A stretch of DNA of 64,000 nt from Xylocopa sonorina. Lineage: Eukaryota; Arthropoda; Insecta; Hymenoptera; Apidae. The DNA lies in the NCBI RefSeq assembly GCF_050948175.1, contig NW_027490127.1, positions 434,001 through 498,000 of the forward strand. Direction: 5' to 3'. A model generated the notes under the pieces. The model saw only the letters and a program-made list of their open reading frames with translations, was not told the origin of the DNA and searched no databases. Positions 32,401-46,700 of the stretch are shown here, in pieces (position 1 is the first letter of the stretch; each line of letters begins with the position of its first letter). A program made the translations under genes and the position numbers.

Positions 32401-33940
32401 GAGGAGCATTAGAACTCCACTGCTGCGATACTTAGACATCTGCAAGCGCTATTTTCTAGCAAGGAAGTGTCGCATTTACATTCTTTTGAAGTGAATACGA
32501 GGTATACATGACACTTCGCAATGAATATTATATCTCGTCATGAAACATAGAAATGGGACGCAATATCGCGTTTTGAGACGCATTAGAACTCCACAGCTAC
32601 GATACTTAGACATCAGCAAACGCTATTTCCTAGGAAGGAAGTGCCGCATTTACATTCTCTTGATGTGAGTACGAGGTATACATAACACTTCGCAATGAAT
32701 ATTATGTTTTATCATGAAACATAGAAATTAAATGCGACACCGCGTTTTAAGAAGCGTTAGAACTCTATTGCTTCGATGCGTAGACATCTGCAAGCGCTAT
32801 TTACTAGCAAGGAAGTTTCGCATTTACATTCTTTTGAAGTGAATACGAGGTATACATGACACTCCGCAATGAATATTATGTTTCATCATGAAGCATAGAA
32901 ATTAGATGCGATATCGCGTTTTAAGAATCATTAGAACTCTATTGCTACGATACATAGATATCTGCAAACGCTATTTCCTAGCAAGGAAGTGTCGCATTTA
33001 CATTCTTTTGAAGTGAGTGCGAGGTATGCATGAAACTTCGCAATGAATATTATATCTTATCACGAAACATAGAAATGAGATGCGATATCGCGATTTAAGA
33101 AGCATTAGGACCCTATTGCTACGATACGTAGACATCTGCAAACGTTATTTGCTAGCAAGGAAGTGTCGCACTTACATTCTTTTGAAGTGAATACGAGGTA
33201 TACATGACACTTCGCAATGAATATTATATCTTATCACGAAACATAGAAATGAGATGCGATATCGCGATTTAAGAAGCATTAGAACTCTATTGCTACGATA
33301 CGTAGACATCTGCAAACGCTACTTCCTCGCAAGGAAGTGTCGCATTTACATTCTTTTGAAGTGAATACCAGTTATACATGACACTTCACAATGAATATTA
33401 TATCTTGTCATGAAACATAGTAGTGAGATGCGATATCGCGTTTTAAGAAGCATTCGAACTCTATTGCTACGATACGTAGACATCTGCAAACGCTATTTCC
33501 TAGCAAGGGGAGTCGCATTTACATTCATTTCAAGCGTATGCAAGGTATACATGACACTTCACAATGTATATTATATCCTACCATGAAACATAGAAATGAG
33601 ATGCGATATCGAGTTTTAAGAAGCATTCGAACTCTATTGCTACGATACGTAGACATCTGCAAACGCTATTTCCTAGCAAGGAAGTGTCGCATTTACATTC
33701 TTTTGAGTTGAATACGAGGCATACATGACACTTCGCAATGAATATTATATCCTATCATGAAACATAGAAGTGAGATGCTATAACGCGTTATATGAAGCGT
33801 TAGAACTTCATCGCTGCGATACTTAGACATCTAGAAACGCTATTCCGTCGCAAGTATGTGTGTGATAAGCATTCTCTTGAGGTATTGGCGAGATAGACGT
33901 TATGGGTTGCTTTGATTTACATCCTATCATGACAAACAGC
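29436..33940 (-). repeat. Satellite B array, minus orientation, about 26 monomers
   Basis: Subfamily B monomers of about 174 bp in reverse complement: CTTAAAACG reads CGTTTTAAG, and GTCTACGTATCG reads CGATACGTAGAC. Variants match the 19-23 kb and 34-40 kb arrays, so this block is an inverted segment of the same family. It contains a 9-monomer higher-order repeat. Confidence 0.93.
29880..33475 (-). repeat. Higher-order repeat, 1565 bp period (9 monomers), about 2.3 copies
   Basis: The variant CCCTATTGCTACGATACG is at 29981, 31546 and 33111, at spacings of exactly 1565 and 1565 bp (9 x 174 minus 1). Other markers keep the same order in each copy, for example AGTACTATCATGCTGCGG, GAGATGTGGTATCGCG and GACACCGCGTTTTAAG. 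Outer limits are approximate. Confidence 0.88.
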
Positions 33941-33950
33941 TATATTGCTA
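33941..33950. other. Satellite orientation switch, minus to plus
   Basis: The left side ends in a degraded minus-orientation monomer (CATCCTATCATGACAAAC). The right side starts in mid-monomer in plus orientation (TATTGCTACGGAATAGTGTT). No other sequence lies between them. Confidence 0.75.
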
Positions 33951-36917
33951 CGGAATAGTGTTTCTAGATCCCTACGTATCGAATCAGTAGGGCTCCAATG
34001 CTTCTTAAAACGCGATAATGCATCTCATTTCTATGTTGCATAAGAAGATGTAATTCAATGAATCGCGTTATGCATAAGTCGTCAACATTTCAAAAGAATG
34101 TAAATGCCAAACTTCCTTGCTACGGAATAACGTTTCTAGATGTCTGCGTATCGACGCAATACTGTTCTAATTCTTTATAAATCACGATATCACATCTCAT
34201 TTCTATGATTCACGATAAGGTGGACTATCAATGTGACGCGTTATGTATATCTCGTTAGCACTTTAAAGGATTGTAAATGCGACACTCTCTTGCTACGGAA
34301 TAGCGTTTCTAGGTGTCTACGATTCGAAGCAATAGAGTTCCAATGCTTCTTAAAACGCGATATCGCATCTCGTTTCCATGTTTCATGATAAGGTACAATT
34401 TTCATTGCGCAGTGTTATGTATACCTCGTCTAGACTTCAAACGAATGTTAATGCCACACTTTCTTGCTAGGAAATAATGTTTCCATATGTATTCGCATCG
34501 AAGCAGTGGAGTTATAATGCTCCTTAAAAGGCGCAATCGCATCTCGTTTCTATGTTTCATGATAAGAAATAATATTCATTATGAAGAGTTATGTATACCT
34601 CGTCTACACTTCAAAAGAATGTAAATGTCACACGTTCTTGCTATTAAGTAGCGTTTCCAGATGTCTACGTATCGAAGCAATAGAGTTCTAATGCTTCTTA
34701 GAAAGCGATATCGCATCTCATTTCTAAGATTCATGATAAGATATAATATTCGTTGCGAAGTGCCACTTATACCTCGCATACACTTCAAATGAATATAAAT
34801 GCGACCCTTCCTTGCTAGGATCTAGCGTTTCCAGATATCTACGTATCGTAGCAATGTAGTTCTAATGCTTCTTAAAACGCAATATCGCATATCATTTCTA
34901 TGTTTCATGATAAGACATAATATTCATTGCGAAGTGTCATGTATACCTCGTATTCACTTCAAATGAATGTAAATGCGACACTTCCTTTGTAGGAAATGGC
35001 ATTTGCAGATGTCTACGTATCGTAGCAATGGATTTCGAATGCTTCTTAAAATGCGATATCGCATCTGATTACTATGTTTCATGATAAGATATAATATTCA
35101 TTGCGAAGTGTCATGTATACCTCGTATTCACTTCAAATGAATGTAAATGCGATACTTCCTTTCTAGGAAATAGCGTTTGCAGATGTCTACGTATCGTAGC
35201 AATAGAGTTCGAATGCTTCTTAAAACGCGATATCGTATCTCATTTCTATGTTTCATGATAAGATATAATATTCATTGCGAAGTGTCATGTGTACCTCGTA
35301 TTCACTTCAAATGAATGTAAATGCGACACTTCCTTTCTAGGAAATAGCGTTTGCAGTTGTCTACGTATCGTAACAATAGAGTTCAAATGCTCCTTAAAAC
35401 GCGATATCGCATCTCATTCATACGTTTCATGATAAGATGTAATATTTATTGCAAGTATCACGATTACCTCGTATTCACTTCAATAGAGTGTAAATGCGAT
35501 TCTTCCTTCCTAGGATATAGCGTTTGCAGATGACTACGTATCTCGTAGCAAGAGAGTTCTATTGTTTCGTAAAACGCGATATCGCATCTCATTCCTATGT
35601 TTCATGATAAGATATAATATTCATTGCGATGTATCATGTATACCTCGTACTCACATCACCAGAATGGAAATGCGACACTTCCTTGCTAGGAAATGGCGTT
35701 TGCAGATGTCTGCGTATCGTAGCAATAGAGTTCGAATGCATCTTAAAACGCGATATCGCATCACATTTCTATGTTTCATGATAAGATATAATATTCATTG
35801 CGAAGTATCATGTATACCTCGTATTCACTTCAACTGAATGTAAATGCGACACTTCCTTGCTAGGAAATAGCGTTTGCAGATGTTTACGTATCGTAGGAAT
35901 AGAGATCGAATGCTTGTTTAGACGCGATATCGCATCTCATTTCTATGTGTCAAGATAAGATACAATATTCATTGCGAAGTGTCATGTATGCCTCGTATTC
36001 ACTTCAAATGAATGTAAATGCGACACTTCCTTGCTAGGAAATGGCGTTTCCATATTTCTACGTATCAAAACAATAGAATTCCAATGCTTATTAAAACGAG
36101 ATATGGCATCTTATTTCTATGTTTCATGATAAGATATAATATTCATTGCGAAGTGCCATGTATACCTCGTATTCACTTCAAATGAATGTAAGTGCAACAC
36201 TTCCTTTCTAGGAAATTACGTTTCCAGATGTCTACGTATCGTAGCAATAGAGTTCGAATGCTTCTTAAAACGCGATATCGCATCTCATTTCTATGCTTCA
36301 TGATAAGATATAATATTCATTGCGAAGTATCATGATTACCTCGTACTCACTTCAAAAGAATGTAAACGCGACACTTCCTTGCTAGGAAATAGCGTTTGCA
36401 GATGTCTACGTATCGATGCAATAGAGTTCTATTGTTTCCTAAAACGCGATATCGCATCACATTTCTATGTTTCATGATAAGATATAATATTCATTGCGAA
36501 GTGTCATGTATACCTCGTATTCACTTCAAATGAATGTAAGTGCGACACTTCCTTTCTAGGAAATAGCGTTTGCGGATGTCTACTTATCGTATCAATAGAG
36601 TTCTAGTGCTCCTTAAAACGCAATATCGCATCTCATTTCTATGTTTCATGATAAGATATAATATTCATTGCGAAGTATCATGTATACCTCGTATTCACTT
36701 CAAATGAATGTAAATGCGACACTTCCTTTCTAGGAAATAGCTTTTGCAGTTGTCTACGTATCGTAGCAATAGAGTTCGAATGCTTCTCAAAACGCGATAT
36801 CGTATCTCATTTCTATGTTTCATGATAAGATATAATATTCATTGCGAAGTGTCATGTATACCTCGTATTCACTTCAAATGAATGTAAATGCGACACTTCC
36901 TTTCTAGGAAATAGCGT

Positions 36918-38700
36918 TTGCGGATGTCTACTTATCGTATCAATAGAGTTCTAGTGCTCCTTAAAACGCGATATCGCATCACATTTCTATGTTTCATGAT
37001 AAGATATAATATTCATTGCGAAGTGTCATGCATACCTCGTATTCACTTCATAAGAATGGAAATGCGACACTTCCTTGCTAGGAAATGGCGTTTCCAGATG
37101 TCTGCGTATCAAAACAATGGGGTTCCAATGCTTCTTAAAACTCAATATCGCATCTCATATCTATGTTTCATGATAAGATATAATATTCATTGCGAAGTAC
37201 ATGTATACCTCGTATTCACTTCAAATGAATGTAAATGCGACACTTCCTTTCTAGGAAATAGCTTTTACAGTTGTCTACGTATCGTAGCAATAGAGTTCGA
37301 ATGCTCCTTAAATCGCGATATCGCATCTCATTCCTACGTTTCATGATAAGATGTAATATTTATTGCAAGTATCACGATTACCTCGTATTCACTTCAATAG
37401 AGTGTAAATGCGATTCTTCCTTCCTAGGAAATGGCGTTTGCAGATGACTATGTATCTCGTAGCAAGAGAGTTCAAATGCCTCTTAAAACGAGATATCGCA
37501 TCTCATTTCTATGTTTCATGATAAGATACAATGTTCATTGCGAAGTGTCATGTATACCTCGCATTCACTTCAAATGAATGTAAATGCGACACTTTCTTCC
37601 TAGGAAATAGCGTTTGCAGAAGACTACGTATCGTAACAAGAGAGTTCCAATGCTTATTAAAACGAGATATGGCATCTTATTTCTATGTTTCATGATAAGA
37701 TATAATATGCATTGCGAAGTGTCATGTATACCTCGTATTCACTTCAAATGAATGTAAATGCAACACTTCCTTTCTAGGAAATTACGGTTCCAGATGTCTA
37801 CGTATCGTAGCAATAGAGTTCGAATGCTACTTAAAACGCGATATCGTATCTCATTTCTATGTTTCATGATAAGATATAATATTCATTGCGAAGTATCATG
37901 TATACCTCGTATTCACTTCAAATGAATGTAAATGCGACACTTCCTTTCTAGGAAATAGCTTTTGCAGTTGTCTACGTATCGTAGCAATAGAGTTCGAATG
38001 CTTCTCAAAACGCGATATCGTATCTCATTTCTATGTTTCATGATAAGATATAATATTCATTGCGAAGTGTCATGTATACCTCGTATTCACTTCAATAGAG
38101 TGTAAATGCGATTCTTCCTTTCTAGGAAATAGCGTTTGCGGATGTCTACTTATCGTATCAATAGAGTTCTAGTGCTCCTTAAAACGCGATATCGCATCAC
38201 ATTTCTATGTTTCATGATAAGATATAATATTCATTGCGAAGTGTCACGCATACCTCGTATTCACTTCATAAGAATGGAAATGCGACACTTCCTTGCTAGG
38301 GAATGGCGTTTCCAGATGTCTGCGTATCAAAACAATAGAGTTCCAATGCTTCTTAAAACGCAATATCGCATCTCATTTCTATGTTTCATGATAAGATATA
38401 ATATTCATTGCGAAGTATCATGTATTCCTCGTATTCACTTCAAATGAATGTAAATGCGACACTTCCTTTCTAGGAATTAGCTTTTGCAGTTGTCTACGTA
38501 TCGTAGCAATAGAGTTCGAATGCTCCTTAAAACGCGATATCGCATCTCATTCCTACGTTTCATGATAATATGTAATATTTATTGCAAGTATCACGATTAC
38601 CTCGTATTCACTTCAATAGAGTGTAAATGCGATTCATCCTTCCTAGGAAATAGCGTTTGCAGATGACTACGTATCTCGTAGCAAGAGAGTTCTAATGCCT
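36918..38700 (+). repeat. Higher-order repeat, 1218 bp period (7 monomers)
   Basis: The block starting GCGGATGTCTACTTATCGTA near 36918 recurs at 38136, offset 1218 = 7 x 174. Shared variants follow: GTATCAATAGAGTTCTAGTG, TCATAAGAATGGAAATGCG and GTCTGCGTATCAAAACAAT. Similarity persists for about 0.6 kb. Confidence 0.8.
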
Positions 38701-41685
38701 CTTAAAACGATATATCGCATCTCATTTCTATGTTTCATGATAAGATACAATGTTCATTGCGAAGTGTCATGTATACCTCGTATTCACTTCAAATGAATGT
38801 AAATGCGACACTTTCTTGCTAGGAAATAGCGTTTGCAGATGACTACGTATCGTAACAAGAGAGTTCTAATGCTTCTTAAAACGAGATATCGCATATCATT
38901 TCTATGTTTCATGATAAGACATAATATTCATTGCGAAGTGACATGTATACCTCGTATTCACTTCAAATGAATGTAAATGCGATACTTCCTTTCTAGGAAA
39001 TAGCGTTTGCAGATGTCTACGTATCGTAGCAATGGAGTTCGAATGCTTCTTAAAACGCGATATCGTATCTCATTTCTATGTTTCATGATAAGATATAATA
39101 TTCATTGCGAAGTGTCATGTATACCTCGTATTCACTTCAAATGAATGTAAATGCGATACTTCCTTCCTGGGAAATAGCGTTTGCAGATGTCTACGTATCG
39201 TAGCAATAGAGTTCGAATGCTTCTTAAAACGCGATATCGCATCTCATTTCTATGTTTCATGATAAGATATAATATTCATTGCGATGTATCATGTATACCT
39301 CGTATTCACATCACCAGAATGGAAATGCGACACTTCCTTGCTAGGAAATGGCGTTTCCAGATTTCTACGTATCAAAACAATAGAGTTCCAATGCTTATTA
39401 AAACGAGATATGGCATCTTATTTCTATGTTTCATGATAAGATATAATATTCATTGCGAAGTGTCATGTATACCTCGTATTCAATCCAAATGAATGTAAAT
39501 GCGACACTTCCCTGCTAGGAAATAGCGTTTGTAGATGGCTACGAATCGTAGCAAGAGAGTTCTAATGCTTCTTAAAACGAGATATCGCATCTCATTTTTA
39601 TGTTTCATGATAGGATATAATATTCATTGCGAAGTGTCATGTATACCTCGTATTCACTTCAAATGAATGTAAATGCGACACTTCCTTGCTAGGAAATAGC
39701 GCATGCAGATGTCTAAGTATCGTAACAATAGAGTTCGAATGCTTCTTAAAACTCGATATCGCATCTCATTTCTATGTTTCATGGTAAGATATAATATTCA
39801 TTGTGAAGTGTCATGTATACCTTGCATACGCTTGAAATGAATGTAAATGCGACACTCCCTTTCTAGGAAATAGCGTTTGCAGATGTCTACGTATCGTAGC
39901 AGTAGAGTTCGAATGCTTCTTAAAACGCGATATCGCATCTCATTACTATGTTTCATGACAAGATATAATATTCATTGCGAAGTGTCACGATTACCTCGTA
40001 TTCACTTCAAATGAATGTAAATGCGACACTTCCTTGCTAGGAAATAGCGTTTGCAGATGTCTACGTATCGTAGCAGTAGAGTTCGAATGCTTCTTAAAAC
40101 GCGATATCGCATCTCATTCCTATGTTTCATGACAAGATATAATATTCATTGCGAAGTGTCATGTATACCTCGTATTCACTTCAAGTGAATGTAAATGCGA
40201 CACTTCCTTGCTAGGAAATAGCGCATGCAGATGTCTACGTATCGTAGCGATAGAGTTCGAATGCTTCTTAAAACTCGAAATCGCATCTCATTTCTATGTT
40301 TCATGGTAAGATATAATATTCATTGTGAAGTGTCATGTATACCTTGCATACGCTTGAAATGAATGTAAATGCGACTCTCCCTTTCTAGGAAATAGCGTTT
40401 GCAGATGTCTACGTATCGTAGCAGTAGAGTTCGAATGCTTCTTAAAACTCGATATCGCATCTCATTTCTATGCTTCACGGTAAGATATAATATTCATTGT
40501 GAAGTGTCATGTATAGCTTGCATACGCTTGAAATGAATGTAAATGCGACTCTCCCTTGCTAGGAAATAGCGTTTGCAGATGTCAGCGTATCGTAGGAGTA
40601 GAGTTCGAATGCTTCTTAAAACGCGATATCGCATCTTATTTCTATGTTTCATGACAAGATATAATATTCATTGCGAAGTGTCATGTATACCTCGTATTCA
40701 CTTCGAATGAATGTAAATGCGACACTTCCTTGCTAGGAAATAGCGTTTGCAAATGTCTACGTATCGTAGCAATAGAGTTCGAATGCTTCTTAAAACTCGA
40801 TATCGCATCTCATTTCTATGTTTCATGGTAAGATATAATATTCATTGTGAAGTGTCATGTATACCTTGCATACGCTTGAAAGGAATGTAAATGCGACACT
40901 CCCTTTCTAGGAAATAGCGTTTGCAGATGTCTACGTATCGTACCAGTAGAGTTCGAATGCTTCTTAAAACGCGATATCGCATCTCATTCCTATGTTTCAT
41001 GATAAGATATAATATTCATTGCGAAGTATCATGATTACCTCGTACTCACTTCAAAAGAATGGAAACGCGACACTTCCTTGCTAGGAAATGGCGTTTCCAG
41101 ATGTCTACGTGTCAAAACAACAGAGCTCCAATGCTTATTAAAACGAGAAATCGCATCTCATTTCAATGTTTCATGACAAGATATAACATTCATTGCGAAG
41201 TGACATGTATACCTCGTATTCACTTGAAATGAATGTAAATGCGACACTTCCTTTCTAGGAAATTACGTTTCCAGATGTCTGCGTATCGTAGCAATGGAAT
41301 TCTATTGTTTCTTAAAACGCGATATCGCATCTCATTTCTATGTTTCATGATAAGGTATAATATTCATTGCGAAGTGTAATGTATTCCGCGTCTACACTTC
41401 CAATGGATGTAAATGCTACACTTCCTTGCTAGGAAATAGCGTTTGCAGATGTCTACGTATCGTAGCAATAGAGTTCTATTGTTTCGTAAATCGCGATATC
41501 GCATCTCATTTCTACGTTTCATGATAAGATATAATATTCATTGCGAAGTGTCATGTATTCCTCGTATTCACTACAAATGAATGTACATGCGACACTTCCT
41601 TGCTAGAAAATAGCGTTTGCAGATGTCTACGTATCGATGCAATAGAGTTCTATTGTTTCTTAAAACGCGATTTCGCATCTCATTT

Positions 41686-43620
41686 CTATGTTTCATGATA
41701 AGATATAATAATCATTGCGAAATATCTTGTATACCTCGCATATGCTTGAAATGAATGTAAATGCGATACCTTCTTTGCTGTTAAATAGAGTTTGCAGATG
41801 TCTTCGTATCGAAGCAATAGAGTTCTAATGCTTCTCAAAACGCGGTATCGCATCTCATTTCCATCTTTCATGATAAGATATAATAATCATTGCGAAGTGT
41901 CATGTATTCCTCGTCCACGCTTCAAATGAATGTAATTGCGACACTTCCTTTCTAGGAAATTACGTTTCCAGATGTCTACGTATCGAAGCAATAGGGTTCT
42001 AATGCTTCTCAAAACGCGATATCGCATCTCATTTCTATGTTTCATGATAAGATGTAATATTCATTGCGAAGTGACATGTATACCTCGTATTCACTTCAAA
42101 AGAATGTAAATGCGACACTTCCTTGCTAGGAAATAGCGTTTGCAGATGTCTACGTATCGATGCAGTAGAGTTCTATTGTTTCGTACAACGCGATATCGCA
42201 TCTAATTCCTATGTTTCATGCTAAGATGTAATATTCAATGCGAAGTATCATGATTACCGCGTATTCACTTCCAATGAATGTAAATGCGACACTTCCTTGC
42301 CAGGTAATAGCATTTCCAGATGTTTGCATATCGAAGCAATAGAGTTCTAATGCTTCTTAAACGCGATATCGCATTTCATTTCTATGTTTCATGATAAGAT
42401 GTAATATTCATTGCGAAATATCTTGTATACCTCGCATATGCTTGAAATGATTGTAAATGCGATACCTTCTTAGCTGTTAAATAGAGTTTGCAGATGTCTT
42501 CGTATCGAAGCAATAGAGTTCTAATGCTTCTCAAAACGCGATATCGCATCTCATTTACATCTTTCACGATAAGATATAATAATCATTGCGAAGTGTCATG
42601 TATACCTCGTATTCACTTCAAAAGAATGTAAATGCGATACTTCCTTGCTAGGAAATAGGGTTTGCAGATGACTACGTATCGTAGCAAGAGATTTCTAATG
42701 CTTCTTAAACGCGATATCGCATTTCACTTCTATGTTTCATGATAAGATATAATATTCATTGCGAAGTGCCATGTATTCCTCGTATTCACTTCAAAAGAAT
42801 GTAAATGCGATACTTCCTAGCTAGGAAATAGCGTTTGCAGATGTCTACGTATCGATGCAATAGAGTTCTATTGTTTCGTAAAACGCGATATCCCATCTCA
42901 TTCCTATGTTTCATGATAAGATGTAATATTCAATGCAAAGTATCATGATTACCGCGTATTCACTTCCAATGAATGTAAATGCGACACTTCCTTGCCAGGT
43001 AATAGCATTTCCAGATGTCTGCGTATCGAAGCAATAGAGTTCTAATGCTTCTTAAACGCGATATCGCATTTCACTTCTATGTTTCATGATAAGATGTAAT
43101 ATTCATTGCGAAATATCTTGTATACCTCGCATATGCTTGAAATGAATGTAAATGCGATACCTTCTTTGCTGTTAAATAGAGTTTGCAGATGTCTTCGTAT
43201 CGAAGCAATAGAGTTCTAATGCTACTCAAAACGCGGTATCGCATCTCATTTCCATCTTTCATGATAAGATATAATAATCATTGCGAAGTGTCATGTATAC
43301 CTAGTATTCACTTCACAAGAATGTAAATGCGACACTTCCTTGCTAGGAAATAACGTTTGCAGATGTCTACGTATTGATGCAATAGAGTTCCATTGTTTCT
43401 TAAAACGCGATATCGCATTTCACTTCTATGTTTCATGATAAGATATAATATTCATTGTGAAATATCTTGTATACCTCGCATATGCTTGAAATGAATGTAA
43501 ATGCGATACCTTCTTTGCTGTTAAATAGAGTTTGCAGATGTCTTCGTATCGAAGCAATAGAGTTCTAATGCTTCTCAAAACGCGGTATCGCATCTCATTT
43601 CCATCTTTCATGATAAGATA
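41686..43620 (+). repeat. Higher-order repeat, about 696 bp period (4 monomers)
   Basis: A variant monomer with CTTGTATACCTCGCATATG, GATACCTTCTT(T/A)GCTG and GTCTTCGTATCG appears four times. Equivalent points are 41686, 42382, 43077 and 43426, at spacings of 696, 695 and 349 bp (4, 4 and 2 monomers). Confidence 0.8.
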
Positions 43621-43744
43621 TAATAATCATTGCGAAGTGTCATGTATTCCCCGTCCACGCTTCAAATGAATGTAATTGCGACACTTCCTTTCTAGGAAAT
43701 TACGTTTCCAGATGTCTACGTATCGCAGCAATAGATTTCTAATG

Positions 43745-46700
43745 CTTCTTAAAACGCGATATCGCATCTCATTCCTATATTTCATGATAAGATGTAATAT
43801 TCATTGCGAAGTATCTTGATTACCTCGTATACACTTCAAAAGAATGCAAATGCGATCTTTCCTTCCTAGGAAATAGCGTTTGCAGATGACTACGTATCGT
43901 AGCAAGAGAGTTCTAATGCTTCTGAAAACAAGATATCACATCTCATTTCTATGTTTCATGATAAGATATAATATTCATTGCGAAGTGTCATGTATACCGC
44001 GTATTCACTTCAAATGAATGTAAATGCGACACTTCCTTTCTAGGAAATTACGTTTCCAGATGTCTACGTATCGAAGCAATAGAGTTCTAATGCTTCTTAA
44101 AACGCGATATCGCATCTCATTTCTGTGTATCGTGATAAGGTATAATATTCATTGCGAAGTGTCATGTGTACCTCGCATTCACTTCAAATTGAATGTAAAT
44201 GCGACACTTCCTTTCTAGGAAGTAGCGTTCGCAGTTGCCTACGTATCGTAGCAATAGAGTTCGAATGCTACTTAAAACGCGATATCGCATCTCATTCCTA
44301 TGTTTCATGATAAGATGTAATATTCATTGCGAAGTACCTTGATTACCTCGTATACACTTCAAATGAATGTAAATGCGATTCTTCCTTCCTAGGAAATAGC
44401 GTTTGCAGATGACTACGTATAGTAGCAAGAGAGATTTAATGCTTCTGAAAACAAGATATCGCATCCCATTTCTATGTTTCATGATAAGATATAATATTCA
44501 TTGCGAAGTGTCAAGTATTCCTCGTATTCACATCAAATGAATGTAAATGCGACACATCCTTTCTAGGAAATTACGCTTCCAGATGTCTACGTATCGAAGC
44601 AATAGAGTTCCAATGCTTCATAAAACGCGATATCGCATCTCATTTCGATGTTTCTTGATAAGATACAATATTCATTGCGAAGTGTCATGTATACCTCGTA
44701 TTCACTTCAGTTGAATGTAAATGCGACACTTCCTTTCTAGGAAGTACCGTTTGCAGATATCTGCGTATCGTAGCAGTAGAGTTCAAGTGATTCTTAAAAC
44801 GCGATATCGCATCTCATTTCTATGTTTCATGATAAGATGTAATATTCAATGCGAAGTATCATGATTACCTCGTATTCACTTCCAATGAATGTAAATGCTA
44901 TACTTCCTTGCTAGGAAATAGCGTTTGCAGATGTCTACGTTTCGTTGCAATAGAGTTCCAATGCTTCTTAAACCGCGACATCGCATCTCGTTTCTATGTT
45001 TCATGATAAGATATAATATTCATTGCGAAGTGACATGTATACCTCGCATTCACTTCAAATGAATGTAAGTACGACACTTCCTTTCTACGAAATTACGTTT
45101 CCAGATGTCTCGCTATCGAAGCAGTAGATTTCTAATGCTTCTTAAAACGCGATATCGCATCTCATTTCTGTGTTTCATGATAAGATATAGCATTCATTGC
45201 GAAGGGTTATGTCTTCCTCGTCCACGCTTCAAATGAATGTAAATGCGACACTTCCGTTCTAGGAAATTACGTATCCAGATGTCTACGTATCGTAGCAAGA
45301 GAGTTCTAATGCTTCTGAAAACAAGATATCGCATCTCATTTCTATGTTTCATGATAAGATATAATATTCATTGCGAAGTGTCATGTATACCTCGTATTCA
45401 CTTCAAATGAATGTAAATGTGACACTTCCTTTCTAGGAAATTACGTTTCCAGATGTCTACGTATCGAAGCAATAGAGTTCTAATGCTTCTTAAAACGTGA
45501 TATCGCATCTCATTTCTGTGTATCGTGATAAGATACAATATTCATTGCGAAGTGTCATGTATACCTCGTATTCACTTCAGTTGAATGTAAATGCGACACT
45601 TCCTTTCTAGGAAGTAGCGTTCGCAGTTGCCTACGTATCGTAGCAATAGAGTTCGAATGCTTCTTAAAACGCGATATCGCATCACATTTCTATGTTTCAT
45701 GATAAGATACAATATTCAATGCGAAGTGTCATGTATACCTCGTATTCACTTCAAATGAATGTAAATGCGACACTTGCTTTCTAGGAAATTACGTTTCCAG
45801 ATGTCTACGTATCGAAGCAATAGAGTTCTAATGCTTCTTAAAACGCGATATCGCATCACATTTCTATGTTTCATGATAAGATGTAATATTCATTGCGAAG
45901 TGTCATGTATACCTCGTATTCACTACAAATGAATGTACATGCGACACATCCTTGCTAGGAAATAGCGTTTGCAGATGTCTACGTATCGAAGCAATAGAGT
46001 TCTAATGCTTCTTAAGACGCGATATCGCATCTCATTTCTATGTTTCATGATAAGATATAATATTCATTGCGAAGTGTCATGTATACCTCGTATTCACTTC
46101 AAAAGAATGTAAATGCGATACTTCCTTGCTAGGAAATAGGGTTTGAAGATGACTACGTATCGTAGCAAGGGATTTCTAATGCTTCTTAAACGCGATATCG
46201 CATTTCACTTCCATGTTTCATGATAGGATATAATATTCAATGCGAAGTGTCATGCATACCTCGTATTCACTTCAAAAGAATGTAAATGCGATACATCCTT
46301 GCTAGGAAATAGCGTTTACAGATGTCTACGTATCGTTGCAATAGAGTTCGAATGCTTCATAAAACGCGATATCGTACCTCATTTCTATGTTTCATGATAA
46401 GATGTAATATTCATTGCGAAGTGTCATGTATACCTCGTATTCACTTCAAAAGAATGTAAATGCGGCACTTCCTTGCTAGGTAATAGCGTTTGCAGATGTC
46501 TACGTATCGTTGCAATAGAGTTCCAATGCTTCTTAAAACGCGATATCGCATCTCATTTCTGTGTTTCAGGATAAGGTATAATATTCATTGCGAAAGGTTA
46601 TGTATTCCTCGTCCACGCTTCAAATGAATGTAAATGCGACACTTCCTTGCTAGGAAATAGCGTTTGCAGATGACTACGTATCGTAGCAATAGAGTTCGAA

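Noticed and set aside
36918..37346. 142-codon plus-strand open frame in the satellite
   Set aside because: It is composed of about 2.5 repeats of the 58-codon satellite frame, and its start is not a convincing ATG. Not a gene.
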